DNA from: Paulinella micropora
Taxonomy: Eukaryota; Cercozoa; Imbricatea; Euglyphida
DNA: 50,061 bases
Direction: 5' to 3'
NCBI GenBank assembly: GCA_009731375.1
Contig: BJOX01000056.1
Span: 167,034 to 217,094 of the forward strand
Part shown: piece by piece, positions 26,355-42,833 of the stretch
Position numbering within the stretch: the first letter of the stretch is position 1
How the letters are laid out: each line of letters starts with the position of its first letter
Translations under genes and position numbers: made by a program
The notes under the pieces: model-generated
The model's database searches: none
What the model saw: the letters and a program-made list of their open reading frames with translations, nothing else
Told to the model about the DNA's origin: nothing

Positions 26355-27683
26355 CCAAGCATAAGCATCAATTCTTCTGAGCTTGTCTCGAAGGTTCGCA
26401 TCCGTGTCCTTCTGACTCGCTGTCTCTGCATACAGCGTCAGAGCAGTGGCATCGGACTTTGTATATTTTTGGAAGGCCTGTATGATAGCCTGTCTGTCCT
26501 TTTTGTCATTACTGTTGACAATGACAGTGGTAGGCGCTGAGCTAGTCGCAGGGGCCGAAGGGGCTGTGTGGGCTGACGGGGCGGAGCGGCCCGAGGGAGC
26601 CATATAAGATCCAGAGGAATATTTCGGTCCCTTTGTTCCCGCCGCCTTGGCTAATGCAATCTTTGCCTCCATCTCCTTCTTTTCTTTCTCAGCCGCTAGC
26701 TCTTTGATATACAGCTCTTGGGCATGATGAAAAAAAGACAGGATCTCAGCTGCCTTCCGAAGGAACAAGGCCTTCTCCGCCAACTCCTTCTCTCCCGCTT
26801 TATTGGTGGGGGGTGGTGCGGCCGTCCCCTCCAAGATCGTATGATCCTTCGTGAAGACCCACCTCTTCCATGCGTCATCCTTCACCAAGGCCGCATGCAG
26901 CTTCTTCATCCTCGTCACCCCTCCAGCTTCGCCTTCTATTTCCCTCAGGGCCGGGTGAAGGTCCCTGCCAAACTGGGTGTGTTGGAGTTTACCCAGGTCC
27001 ACTAACTTGGCCTCCATAAGTTTCAGAGACACATCCATGACATTGATCTGTCCTTTTGGATTCCTGAACTTAAACTCCTTTTCCACTCTCTTTATTGAAT
27101 CAATGTCCTGACCAGGATCGAGCAACCTAGCCAGTGCTCTTGTGTTCCATGGCAGCACAGTCTTTCCAGTCTGGTACTCAAAGAGTATAGCACACTCAAA
27201 CACTGTCCATGAGAGGTCGAGTAGCTCCAGTAAAGACATATTGTCCCCAAATGAGACATGTTGCACCTGTAACTGTGCACCGTCGTCTCTGAGGAATTCT
27301 GCCAGAGGCAGAGCTTGCCTTGGGAGAGGGTAACAGATGTCCTCCTTCTTCAAGGGTTGTCCCCATCGCATTTCTTGGGGAATGTATAGCCATTTATAGG
27401 CCTCATCCTTCCCTTTCTTCTCCTCAAACTCCTTCTTACTTAGTTTGCCATATTCGGCCACAAACCTCGCTTCCTCTCCTCCCTTCTCCTCCTCCTCGAC
27501 TTCCTCTGCTCCTCCTGTGTCAAAGGAAGGCGCAGTAAAAAATTGATTCTCTGCTCCTCCTGTGTCAAAGGAAGGTGCCAGATCTCCTCCTTCTGCATGA
27601 GGGTCAACGAACTCCTCTTCGTTTCCTGGGGTTCGCTCACTCTCCCCCCCTCCTTCCTGCCAGTCTTCAGACCTAGTAGACAT
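26352..27683 (-). CDS. gag: Gag-1, first ORF of the retrotransposon
   Basis: 443 residues from an ATG at 27683. An acidic N-terminus carries a direct repeat (APSFDTGGAE twice, from a 45-bp duplication at about 27508-27585). A helical middle with no fold I recognise follows, then a Lys/Glu/Ala-rich coiled-coil-like stretch (about 300-335) and a Pro/Ser/Ala linker (about 345-380). It ends with TAG in the same frame as gag-2 and pol. Position directly after the leader makes Gag the likely role: particle structure in the cytoplasm. The sequence does not look like a standard retroviral capsid. Confidence 0.75.
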   Translation of the reverse strand: MSTRSEDWQEGGGESERTPGNEEEFVDPHAEGGDLAPSFDTGGAENQFFTAPSFDTGGAEEVEEEEKGGEEARFVAEYGKLSKKEFEEKKGKDEAYKWLYIPQEMRWGQPLKKEDICYPLPRQALPLAEFLRDDGAQLQVQHVSFGDNMSLLELLDLSWTVFECAILFEYQTGKTVLPWNTRALARLLDPGQDIDSIKRVEKEFKFRNPKGQINVMDVSLKLMEAKLVDLGKLQHTQFGRDLHPALREIEGEAGGVTRMKKLHAALVKDDAWKRWVFTKDHTILEGTAAPPPTNKAGEKELAEKALFLRKAAEILSFFHHAQELYIKELAAEKEKKEMEAKIALAKAAGTKGPKYSSGSYMAPSGRSAPSAHTAPSAPATSSAPTTVIVNSNDKKDRQAIIQAFQKYTKSDATALTLYAETASQKDTDANLRDKLRRIDAYAW

Positions 27684-28429
27684 GGACGCTGAAGGAATAC
27701 GGATGAGACAGAGTTGTTTCTACCCCGTAATTGCTCTGTTCGTCTATGAGGAACGAATAGAGAGAAAAAACGAAAAGACAGTATAGAGAGAGAGCGTCTC
27801 ACCTCTATGTCTTATTTTTTTTTTTTTTTTTTTGTGAGAAAGAAGTAATCTGTACGACTTTCTCTGAAAATTTGATCTCCTTCTCCACTCCTCTTTTCTT
27901 TTTCTCTTTTTGTTGTTGTATCTGTTATGAGGTACGAGGACCTATGTACAGATAATGTCAAAGAGGCTAGAGAAGCACTCCTTGAGAAGTCGACTTGTCG
28001 TCTGACACTTGTTCAGACCTATTGTCGAAAGACAGTCAGAGATTTGCAAAAATACTCTGATGTGTGTGGTTTGAGAGGCAACAAAGTGCACAGACTTGAA
28101 AGGTAGAGTACTACGCTCGTGTCCTTCAAGTTTGTTTGTATCTGTGAGTGTTTGTTTGTACGTCTGTTGACCTACTCTGTCTCTGTCTCAAGAGAGAACA
28201 AAAGAACAGCTACGAGGTCTGGTGTCTGGCCTCCTTGTGAGGACACAGATACAGGCTGTGGAGAGGGTACTGAGACACCTACTCACAAACGCCTAGACGT
28301 CTAGTTTTGCAAAAAGAGCTGTGTGGGGATGTGCTGGAGTATTTGTTTTTTGGAACACCTACTCAGAAGAGATAGGTCTGTCCAATTTTTCTTTCTGCTG
28401 TTCCAAAAACAAGCCAGAAAAGAAATCAG
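27684..28429 (-). other. Retrotransposon 5' leader
   Basis: About 750 bp lie between the 5' LTR and the gag ATG. It includes a run of 19 A in element orientation (27814-27832) followed 17 bases later by AGAGGTGAGA, which resembles a splice donor. No upstream ORF is supported. Confidence 0.6.
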
Positions 28430-28448
28430 CCTTGTGCTGGTGACTCCA
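28430..28448 (-). promoter_or_regulatory. Putative primer-binding site
   Basis: One base inside the 5' LTR the element reads TGGAGTCACCAGCACAAGG. The TGG pairs with the CCA end of a tRNA. Past about 16 bases it does not look like a T-loop complement, so I do not assign a primer tRNA. Confidence 0.45.
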
Positions 28449-28449
28449 A

Positions 28450-28696
28450 TGTTACAATCCCCGAAGATAGCTCAATAAAAAGTCGGTAATACAACCAGAC
28501 ACAAATCCCCAAAAGAGAATGATGTCTCGTTATATTAGCTCAGTGAAGCCGAAAAGAAAACGGCAACAGACCAAGGTTAAAATGGCATTAGGTCAAATCC
28601 GGCCAAACGATATTGAAAATAATGGGAAAAAACTAGGTGCACCTGACACCAGAAAAAGGATACTTTTTACCGGCTATCCGGGGGGTGATGCCTACA
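28450..28696 (-). repeat. 5' LTR
   Basis: Same 247-bp sequence as 18305-18551. In element orientation it lies upstream of gag and would carry the promoter. The start of transcription cannot be read from the sequence. Confidence 0.95.
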
Positions 28697-28700
28697 TTAT
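28697..28700. repeat. Target-site duplication TTAT (right)
   Basis: Partner of 18301-18304, immediately outside the right LTR. Confidence 0.8.
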
Positions 28701-29255
28701 TGTACATCATGAGTCCGTCCCAATCATTCTCAGGCGCGCCTAGCCTTCCTAAATCAGTCAAGTTTGGTTTTTGAGTTCCGTGGCACCAACCCGATCGTGC
28801 GACTATCAGTTTGATGACTCGTGACTCGTGACTGCCACTTAACTTAAAGCAAAAGCTTTGACACTGTGACTTGAACTGCGGGAGACTCACAGCTACTCTG
28901 ACACTTAGTCGTCACAACGGGAACAGCTACTCTGACACTTAGTCGTCACAACGGGAGAGGGGCAGACCAAGCATAAGAATCAAGTAACGACAAGCCTGAC
29001 GATACACAATGCCACTATATATTGTGCGGGCCGGCCGACAATCCCTTTTCCCCCTTGGGGGGAAGCCGCCGTAAGCGGTCGACCCCCACGCTGAAGACTC
29101 TGACTTCTCATTCGAAGGCGCTCTCGACCGACCGACACATGACATCATAAAGCATTCCGGCTGTCGAATAAGTAAACATAATTGGTCCATGTCAAGTGCG
29201 ACTCTCATCCGTGAGAACTCTGCCCCCGAGCTCCAGCTCTTCCTTCCACTGGCAT

Positions 29256-29318
<63 letters not shown>

Positions 29319-29394
29319 TATCTCTTGATCCTCCCCTTCCGTCAAAAAGAAAAAGTAGCTGATGATCCGTAAGCGACATCAGACTCCATTGCAA
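28701..29394. other. Flank between young and old elements
   Basis: It includes a 34-bp tandem duplication (AGCTACTCTGACACTTAGTC core at 28891 and 28925) and a (TA)n array at about 29259-29316. No complete gene is seen. It may be the decayed 3' end of the older element. Confidence 0.5.
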
Positions 29395-31060
29395 TCCACA
29401 TAATGTCACATTTTGGCTCGCTTCCGCGGTCTTCCCCGACCCTTGTGCTTCTGCTACGAGCAGTGCCTGCTTTGGTCTCCTCTTTTTCGCCGCAACTTCT
29501 TTATCACCCTTCGGTGCACCCACCAGTAAAAATGATATGCCCGCACTCTGGACCTCGTCCCATATGCAAAGCGGAATCCTACGTTCCTCCGTCAAATCAA
29601 ATGGCATATCCAGAACTACTCTCGGCATCAGTTGCACCGTCCAGGTGTGAAGTCCTCGTCGTCCTTCTCGATGGATGCATCCCATTGTTCCAAGCCTTCC
29701 CCGTCTCGAAACATTAGTGCAAAGATCCTATCCCGCGTGAGCTCGACCTCACTTTTACTTTTCCAAAACTGCCAACGCAGCTCGTACCCGTGTTTTGGGC
29801 TGTACATACGTGACTTGCATTAAAAGAAAAATCCTTATCCATAACCGTATCCTCATGCGGTCGACATAGATAGAACTTATCTACCTGCCATTCGATCTTT
29901 AAGTTAGCCACATCTTTGCCGGCTATCCACGGCATCTTCCATACCGTGCCCTTACGGCCCTGTACCGCTTCCCGGCAGTCGGCCTAAGGATAACATCCTT
30001 TTTTTCCTTGACATCCGATGATGAATTGTCGTCTCGACCGCATGCTTCGCTTCCACTTTGCTTTCCTCTTGCTGCTTGCACAGCGCCTCCTCACGCTCCT
30101 TACGCGTAAGCTGCTTGCAATGATGGCGGCTGTCTGAATGCCGGTGCTATGCGTCTCAACGCTTGCTCCTCGTTCTCGTCCTCTAGCAAATAAGGACTAA
30201 ACTTGGCCAAACACCGCACATGAACAATCTGTTCCCTTCCTCGTGCCCCCGTAGGCGCTATCTTATAATTATACGCACCTATCTGCCGTACAATCTTAAA
30301 TGGCCCATGCCACTTATTATAGAATTTGACCGATACCCCCTTCGGTACCGTTGGAACATACAACAAGACCGTATCCCCTTCCGTGTACTCTATATGAGAG
30401 TACTTGCCCAATTCCTGTTCCCGCTGAATTTCTCTCAGTGTCTCCCGACACTTCTCGATCGCACTACGAGCTTCTGCAATGGCTCGTAATCGAACTCCCA
30501 ACAGCTCGCACGGCTCCCATTGGTCGGGTGGAAACAACAGCTCCGTTGGTGTGTTCAACGCTCTCCCATATACCACCTGATGTGGACTTAGTAATTACAC
30601 CCCGCGCATGTCCGGGCCGCCTAATGACGCGAAGCCAAATTGTTAACGGCAAACGTAAACATCATGGCACCACGTATATCCAATTGAGCTCAGACTGTTC
30701 TTGCAATAGGTCTTCAACACTGCCTTTAGCGTCCTATGCACCCGCTCAATTTTACCGTTGACCATTGGGTTAAAAGCAGTTACATACTGCCAATCAAACC
30801 CAAAGAACTTGGCAATCCTTTGCGAGACCTCATTCGCAAAACTTGTACCTCTGTCCGAGATGATCCTTTTCGGGATCTCTATGCGGCCAAATACCTGATC
30901 GAAAAGCCGCCGCTGTAAACTCCGCGGTTACATCCGTAACAGGCACAGTGATAACATAATTGGATGTTCGATCAATCACTGTTAGCAGTGCACTGTCCCA
31001 AATTCGCGAGGGTTCCCGAATTCGCCAGGGGTGAACTTTCCCGAATTCGCCCAATATCAT
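29395..31060 (-). pseudogene. Decayed Ty3 relative: integrase, GPY/F and tail fragments
   Basis: Fragments on the minus strand line up in order with the young element's pol. LLTVIDRTSNYVITVPVTD (about 30950) matches its integrase core. NGKIERVHRTLKAVLKT (about 30740) matches the integrase E motif. GDTVLLY and KWHGPFKIV (30100-30576) match GPY/F. FYLCRP (29714-29935) and PRVVLDMPFDL (about 29610) match the tail. Frameshifts and stops separate the fragments, and RT, RNase H and gag are absent. It is clearly diverged from the neighbour, so it is a separate, older insertion, not a duplicate. Confidence 0.85.
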
Positions 31061-31339
31061 TTTTTCATTTTTTTAAAATCAATACTCGCGTTTTGAAAAA
31101 ATCCTTTGGGGGGCAGTTACACCTTTCAGTCCTCCATGGAGAAATGCAAAAAAAAAAATCCCAAAAATTTCACCTAGGACACATTCCGCATGTGGACTTT
31201 ATTTCCACAGGGCTCGTACTACTGCACTCCCTGACTTACCGCATCCGTCTGCGGTCCCCATAATAAGCTACAATGTCATCCTTGTTGAACCTACACCTCC
31301 TATTCTACACAGTTCCCTGAAACAGAAACTATGCCCAAT
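31061..31339. other. Unique sequence next to the old element
   Basis: The old element is cut off near 31000-31060, where GTTCCCGAATTCGCCAGGGG-like text repeats (TTCGCGAGGGTTCCCGAATT nearby). Nothing coding is visible beyond it. Confidence 0.5.
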
Positions 31340-32890
31340 TTCGGCATTTCCTCCTTCAGGACAAAACCCTAACGCAATTACTGGCCATTTATCACTTGGG
31401 CCCAATACTTGCACTGCACTGGTGCACTTGCAGTAGAGCCTCTTCCTTGTCCCAACAATACAAACACCAACTTTACCCTCTTTCTGGCATTTCCTTGTTC
31501 AGGTCGAGGTCGGATTCCCAGGTCTGTTACACCTTAGGTCGAGGTGGCCCTTTGGTCGAGGTCGGCTGCACCCTGTTCCCTGGGCAGTTCGCCCAGACTT
31601 ACTCCCTTCCGCCCCAAACTTTCACCGCAACTTTACACCCACCCACACTTCCCACCACACACTTCCCACCACACGTAACACCCATACCCACCCGCCACGA
31701 CATCTCCTGACTTACGTCGAGGTCTGCGCTTAGGTCGAGGTCGGCTACACCCTGTTTCCAGTGCACACGTTACACTCACCACGACATCTCCTGACTTAGG
31801 TCGAGGTAGGCGCTTAGGTACAGGTCGCCTGCACCCTGTTTCCAGTACAGCTCGCCCAGACTTGCTCCCTCCTGCCCCTAACTTTCACCACTACTTCTCC
31901 CCCACACTTCCCACCACACGGTAACATTCACCACGACATCTCCTGACTTAGGTCGAGTTCGGCGCTTAGGTACAGGTCGCGTACACCCTGTTTCCAGTAC
32001 AGCTCGCCCAGACTTGCTCCCTCCCGCCCCAAACTTGCACCACGACTTCTCCCCCACACTTCCCACCACACGTAACACCCGCCACGACATCTCCTGACTT
32101 AGGTCGAGGTGGGCGCTTAGGTACAGGTCGCATACACCCTGTTTCCAGTACAGCTCGCCCAGACTTGCTCCTTCCCGCCCCTAACTTTCACCCCTACTTC
32201 TCCCCCACACTTCCCACCACACGTTACACCCACCACGACATCTCCTGCCTTAGGTCGAGGTCGGCGCTTAGGTCGAGGTCGCGTACACCCTGTTTCCAGT
32301 ATAGCCCGCAGTTCGCCCAGAATTTCAGCTCCCGTGTGCGACCTCCACAACAAATTACAACGTCATGCTTGTTACGTCCAAACACCAACTTCCATGAACA
32401 ACAGGAACCATGAAAAATTTCGGCATTTCCTGATTTTAGGACAAAAGCCTAACGCAATTACTTACCATTTATCTCTTGCGGCTACTATTTGCACTGCCAC
32501 TGTGACCATGGAGGAGTAGAACCTGTTCCCTGCCAAAAATGTACCAACACCAACTTTACCCACTTTTTGGCATTTCTTCGTTCCTGACATAACACTAACG
32601 CAATTACTGCGCATTTCTCCCTTGCAACCAATATTTGCACTGCCACTCTGACCATGGAGGAGTAGAACCTGTTCCCTGTCTAACATTAACCAACACCAAC
32701 TTTACCCACTTTTTGGCATTTCTCCGTTCAGGACAAAAACCTAACGCAATTACTGCGCTTTTCTTCCTTGCTGCCAATACTCGCACCGCCACTATGACCT
32801 TGGACGAGTACAACCTGTTCCCTGTCTAACATTGACCAACACCAACTTCACTCACTTTTTGGCATTTCACTGTTGTTTGGCCCCAGAGGC
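31340..32890. repeat. Nested satellites: 150-bp array inside a 144-bp array
   Basis: Repeat B (about 150 bp, with CGACATCTCCTGACTTAGGT and CACCCTGTTTCCAGTACAGC) occurs about five times from roughly 31530 to 32320; one unit is shortened to about 84 bp. Repeat A (about 144 bp, with GGAGGAGTAGAACCTGTTCC, CACCAACTTTACCCAC and CTAACGCAATTACT) occurs in about three full copies after it, from about 32390 to 32880. A divergent copy lies before it, at about 31340-31500. Both arrays are non-coding. Confidence 0.8.
31878..32110. repeat. Best-preserved pair of 150-bp satellite units
   Basis: Two successive units between the CGACATCTCCTGACTTAGGT marks at about 31936 and 32085 are nearly identical in sequence and length. 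They define the 150-bp period of repeat B. Confidence 0.7.
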
Positions 32891-33059
32891 TGCATTACGC
32901 ACAACTTCACTAAGAAAATATTTTCCACTAGCCGGGATACAGTATATCTGAAGTATTAAACAAAGTACATGCAAAACATATTTATAATTGACATTCCTCT
33001 CTTGGTACACTGGAAGGGATACAGTAAATCGGAAGTATTAAACAAAGTAAATGCAAAAC

Positions 33060-33538
33060 CTATTTATAACTTATGTTCTTGTGTCGGTCATGCAAATTTA
33101 CTGTGTACATGAGCATTCGCAAGCGTCCTTCCTGGTGAATTTGCGGCGTTCGCGCGTCGAGCGTCTTCCAGGACTCGGCTTCATGGAACGAGGAGTGTCC
33201 ATCGTGAGGAAACAGAGGAAGATTCATAATAATAGGACGGAGATGAGAAAACGTATCATTCTCAGGTATCGGAAACAATAGCTTCTTTGAACGAAAAAAA
33301 AAGGCATAGCGAAGATGTAGAGTCACCCTTGGACAGTAAGCAGGTATTTTCTCATGCCCTTTTTCCCGTCATGGAAGCGAGTGTTCATGGTACACTTGGT
33401 GTCCTGGTAGAATATGATGGTCGTGATACCGGGTCTATGCATCTCGGTCTGGCGGACGGGACTGGATTTCCTGATCTCGGCGTAGTACAAGAGGACGTAT
33501 CCTTGAACGTTTTGGTTTGATAAAATAACTTTGTCCAT
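33060..33538 (-). CDS. Possible two-exon coding region, unknown product
   Basis: Two adjacent open segments read like protein. Segment 33323-33538 contains GYVLLYYAEIRKSSPVRQTE and KGMRKYLLTVQG. Segment 33060-33300 contains FPIPENDTFSHLRPI and SSFHEAESWKTLD and ends TAG. A short intron between them (donor near GTGACT, acceptor near TTCAAAG) would be needed. I recognise no domain. It may be the 3' end of a gene whose upstream exons lie at 33600-33750 or beyond. Confidence 0.35.
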
Positions 33539-34065
33539 ATTAATCTAATTTTATGCGTGTTACTGTTACTTATGCATGTTCGTAATTACATAGAGGACAT
33601 TTTGTACTTCTAGCAAACCTCGTCTTCTTTCACGTGAATAGAAAACAGCACCAGTGCGGTATCTTGATCTTGATCTTCCTCCAAACTGCCTGGAAAGGAA
33701 AAATATTCCAACTTGTGCCCCCTGCGAGACCAAACATACTTGAATGAATATAATACAGCGTACTAGTACGCAAAGAAAATTGCATAAGTAATTTTGCATA
33801 ACCACAAGCAGTTGTACCCTGCCGCTGCTGAAGACTGGATGACACGAGGATGCCCACCTCTACGGCTACTCATGCGAGCAATTTCGTTCGACACCTACAC
33901 AGGCACGAACACTATCTACAGTATGTCCTGTTTCTGTACACTTCAATGTACAATGGTCAGGAAAAAGCTTGCCATCAGATGTCCAAAAACTTTTTAATAA
34001 AAATACATTATCCTGTGTTGCCTGCAATTACGCATTCGCCGCTTCTGCTTTCCCAAATCAACCTC
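33539..34065. other. Unassigned region, possible exon near 33620-33690
   Basis: A short minus-strand stretch here has an open frame containing EEDQDQDTALVLFSIHVKED, which looks like protein. Its links to neighbouring segments could not be fixed. The rest shows nothing. Confidence 0.3.
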
Positions 34066-34911
34066 TTACCACAGCAACCTGGGACGGTTCGGTGCGGTAA
34101 CCGTTTGTCGATCCATGTCCTCACCGGCCGCGTTGCCCATGTACTGGGGTGTGTACAACCCTATCAGCTGCATACCCATATTCGCCACGCCTTGTCCCGT
34201 GCTGCGCTGCTGATAAGGGCACGGGAAAGCCTCAGCCGCTACACCAAACCTTTCTACTGGCTGTAACGCACTAGGATTGAGTCCACTCGTGATCATGTCA
34301 TGAACTGACTTAATTGCACCTTGACTAGAATTAGCAAGGTGTGCTGAGCCTCGATAGCGCAAGTGCTTGGGCAAGTGGAAAATAATCGACTTGCCTCCGC
34401 TAAGCTGCAAAAACTTTGTCCATGTTCCATGCTGTGGTTTATCGGGATATTCCCATAAAACGCCAAGAAGGTTGGTTTGTACCTGCTTGTATTCCCTGAT
34501 GAGGTCGAACCCGTCCACGTACAGACGATCGGGTTCAGACACATTTCGACTTCCGACGAGAATCGAGTGGCTTTTGTGCTCACATTCTCGTTTTTTGCAG
34601 AGTTTACCGTCGAAAAATATACCCCTGTGCCGTGTAGAAGCGCTAACCGGTATATCTTCAGTAGTGAAATCCCCAAAATTATCAAGTTGCTCATTCAGCG
34701 CCACCGCAAAAACTGTGTGACCCAGGCAGCCCTTACATGAACCTGAGTTTAGATTCTTGTGCCCGGGACCTGGCCAGCCGGCCGGCATAACACAACAGAG
34801 TTTACAGGCATAGTTTTTGCCGAACAACTGTACTCCGTCTGGTGCCTCACTCAGCACATCCACTGCCTCTCTCTCCTGACGTACCATGCAGAGAGGAGTG
34901 TCTTCTTCTCC
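34066..34911 (-). CDS. Cys-rich hypothetical protein (exon or short gene)
   Basis: An open frame of about 282 codons follows a good acceptor (CGTTTGTTTCAG). Its first in-frame ATG is at about 34887. The first third has clustered Cys and His: CKLCC, CKGCLGH, then CKKRECEHKSH. These could bind zinc, but the spacing matches no finger I can name. The rest is mixed globular sequence (LYVDGFDLIREYKQVQTNLL) with a Gln/Gly-rich end. It lies just downstream of the SET gene on the same strand, so it may be another exon of that transcript. Function unknown. Confidence 0.5.
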   Translation of the reverse strand, partial: GEEDTPLCMVRQEREAVDVLSEAPDGVQLFGKNYACKLCCVMPAGWPGPGHKNLNSGSCKGCLGHTVFAVALNEQLDNFGDFTTEDIPVSASTRHRGIFFDGKLCKKRECEHKSHSILVGSRNVSEPDRLYVDGFDLIREYKQVQTNLLGVLWEYPDKPQHGTWTKFLQLSGGKSIIFHLPKHLRYRGSAHLANSSQGAIKSVHDMITSGLNPSALQPVERFGVAAEAFPCPYQQRSTGQGVANMGMQLIGLYTPQYMGNAAGEDMDRQTVTAPNRPRLLW

Positions 34912-35157
34912 CTGAAACAAACGTTCAGTACCTGGCAGCCATCCCTCTGTTTAACAGCAGTCACACACAGAAACATATGCACGTCAACTTGTGCTTGATG
35001 TTGATACACACACCAACACACTATCAACCTCCGTGCTTCCTTTGCATTCACAACAGCATAAGTGTTAAATTGATTTTTTTTTTGTCTGCACTTAGGCGAG
35101 GTTTTATTCCCTTTGGCAGTGCTTTGCCTAGACTTGGATGGGGTTTCACTTCCTTCC

Positions 35158-35919
35158 TTAAGACTTCATATTGTCCAGCTTGCCCATATGCTCTTCTAGT
35201 AATTTATCTCTGCATGTGACTGTCTTCCTGTGGCAGACACACTGCTGTCCAAGCAGGCGCAAGTGTTCCTCATCTCTGATATCAATTGCATCAATGCTCG
35301 CATCTTGTGTCACATCGTGTGCACCATAGTAAATTAGTAACTCTTCATCTTGGTGGATGTCCTGGAGTGGTATTATAACTAGTTCTATGTTATGTTCCGA
35401 ATCTTCTAACAAATCCCGCAGAGCGGACAGCCCAGGAAAACCAGCAAGCCTCTTGTTCAACGGCTGAGAATCCCGGCTTGGCCTTTCCCAGGCCAGGGAT
35501 TTCAGTACCCCAGGACTGACACCCTGGGCCCACGGCAAGAAATCCATGATAGTGCCGTTAATCCTAATTTCTATCTTCGCGTTAGCGTTGTTTTTGTCAG
35601 TGTGATTCAAGTAATTAACATAGCCTCGGGGAACCACCACAAGACCACGCTGCCATGTTTCTTTGTCCCTTGTCTGGTCAACAAGGACGACCATCGCTTG
35701 GCATTTCCGACGATACTGTGTTCTTTCAGGCAACAGGGTCAGACAGTCAAGGTAATGATAGACCTCCCTAACTCTCTTATTGTCCATCACCTCGGCCGCG
35801 TAACATTCACCTTGCTGCAGCTTGTCCGCCGCAAAAACCCCCCAACCGTGAACTAGGGATCGTGCTAGGTACAGAGTCCGTGATGAATGGTCACCTAGCA
35901 TTCTCTTGCCTGGCCACAT
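35158..35919 (-). CDS. SET-domain protein
   Basis: About 253 residues from the ATG at 35919 to TAA. SET proteins usually methylate lysines using S-adenosylmethionine. Visible signatures: HGWGVFAADKLQQGE near residues 24-38 (the N-terminal G-x-G SET motif), YLNHTDKNNANAKI near 103-116 (the NHS..PN motif, with NHT), and HQDEELLIYYG near 189-199 (the GEEL..YG motif with the catalytic Tyr region). A stretch of about 70 residues is inserted between the last two motifs. A Cys-containing end (CVCHRKTVTC) recalls a post-SET region but lacks its full pattern. An acceptor-like TGGCCAG just after the ATG means it could instead be an internal exon. Substrate unknown. Confidence 0.7.
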   Translation of the reverse strand: MWPGKRMLGDHSSRTLYLARSLVHGWGVFAADKLQQGECYAAEVMDNKRVREVYHYLDCLTLLPERTQYRRKCQAMVVLVDQTRDKETWQRGLVVVPRGYVNYLNHTDKNNANAKIEIRINGTIMDFLPWAQGVSPGVLKSLAWERPSRDSQPLNKRLAGFPGLSALRDLLEDSEHNIELVIIPLQDIHQDEELLIYYGAHDVTQDASIDAIDIRDEEHLRLLGQQCVCHRKTVTCRDKLLEEHMGKLDNMKS

Positions 35920-36036
35920 ATACACATGCCAAGAACATACAGTATATTATTTTTAATAATAAAAACAGTTACTCCAGACCAACAAGAACCCTAAGTCGAA
36001 AATCTTACCGCTCTTGTGTTCAATCAACATCTAGCC

Positions 36037-42117
<6,081 letters not shown>

Positions 42118-42192
42118 GATACCTATACCGGTACCAAGATTTATATATCGAACAATGTGAACACGTATATGACTACAAACTGGTTCATAATA

Positions 42193-42242
<50 letters not shown>

Positions 42243-42340
42243 NNNNNNNNNNGAGAGAGAGAGGGAGAGAGAGAAACAGAGAAAGAGACAGAGAGAGAGA
42301 GAGAGAAACAGAGAGAGAGAGATAATAAATAGATAGTTAG

Positions 42341-42377
<37 letters not shown>

Positions 42378-42396
42378 AACAGACAGAAACAGAGAG

Positions 42397-42469
<73 letters not shown>

Positions 42470-42561
42470 GAGAGAAACAGAGAGAAACAGAGAGAAACAG
42501 AGAGAAACAGAGAGAGAGAAACAGAGAGAGAGAGAGAAACAGAGAGAGAGAGAGATAATAA

Positions 42562-42613
<52 letters not shown>

Positions 42614-42639
42614 ACGGATAGATAGACGGATAGACAGAC

Positions 42640-42672
<33 letters not shown>

Positions 42673-42701
42673 CATACATAGATAGATACATAGATAGATA
42701 C

Positions 42702-42737
<36 letters not shown>

Positions 42738-42771
42738 CATAGATAGCATAGATAGATAGATACATAGCTAG

Positions 42772-42822
<51 letters not shown>
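42118..42822. repeat. (GA)n, GAAACA and GATA arrays
   Basis: After about 75 unique bases upstream of the ATG at 42117 come (GA)n with a 10-N gap, GAGAAACA repeats, and (GATA)n up to the transposon end at 42823. Confidence 0.9.
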
Positions 42823-42833
42823 CACAGTGAAAC

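Larger units (their letters stand above)
18305..28696 (-). mobile_element. Complete Ty3/gypsy-type LTR retrotransposon, 10.4 kb
   Basis: The element is bounded by two 247-bp direct repeats that begin TG and end CA and differ at one base. It is flanked by TTAT on both sides (18301-18304 and 28697-28700). Internally, in element orientation, it has a TGG one base after the 5' LTR, a long leader, gag-1, gag-2, pol (protease, reverse transcriptase, RNase H, integrase) and a polypurine tract against the 3' LTR. The RT-RNase H-integrase order and an HHCC/DDE integrase with a GPY/F module place it in the Ty3/gypsy group. No chromodomain or envelope gene is seen. The near-identical LTRs and intact domains suggest a young copy that may still be active. 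Confidence 0.95.
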
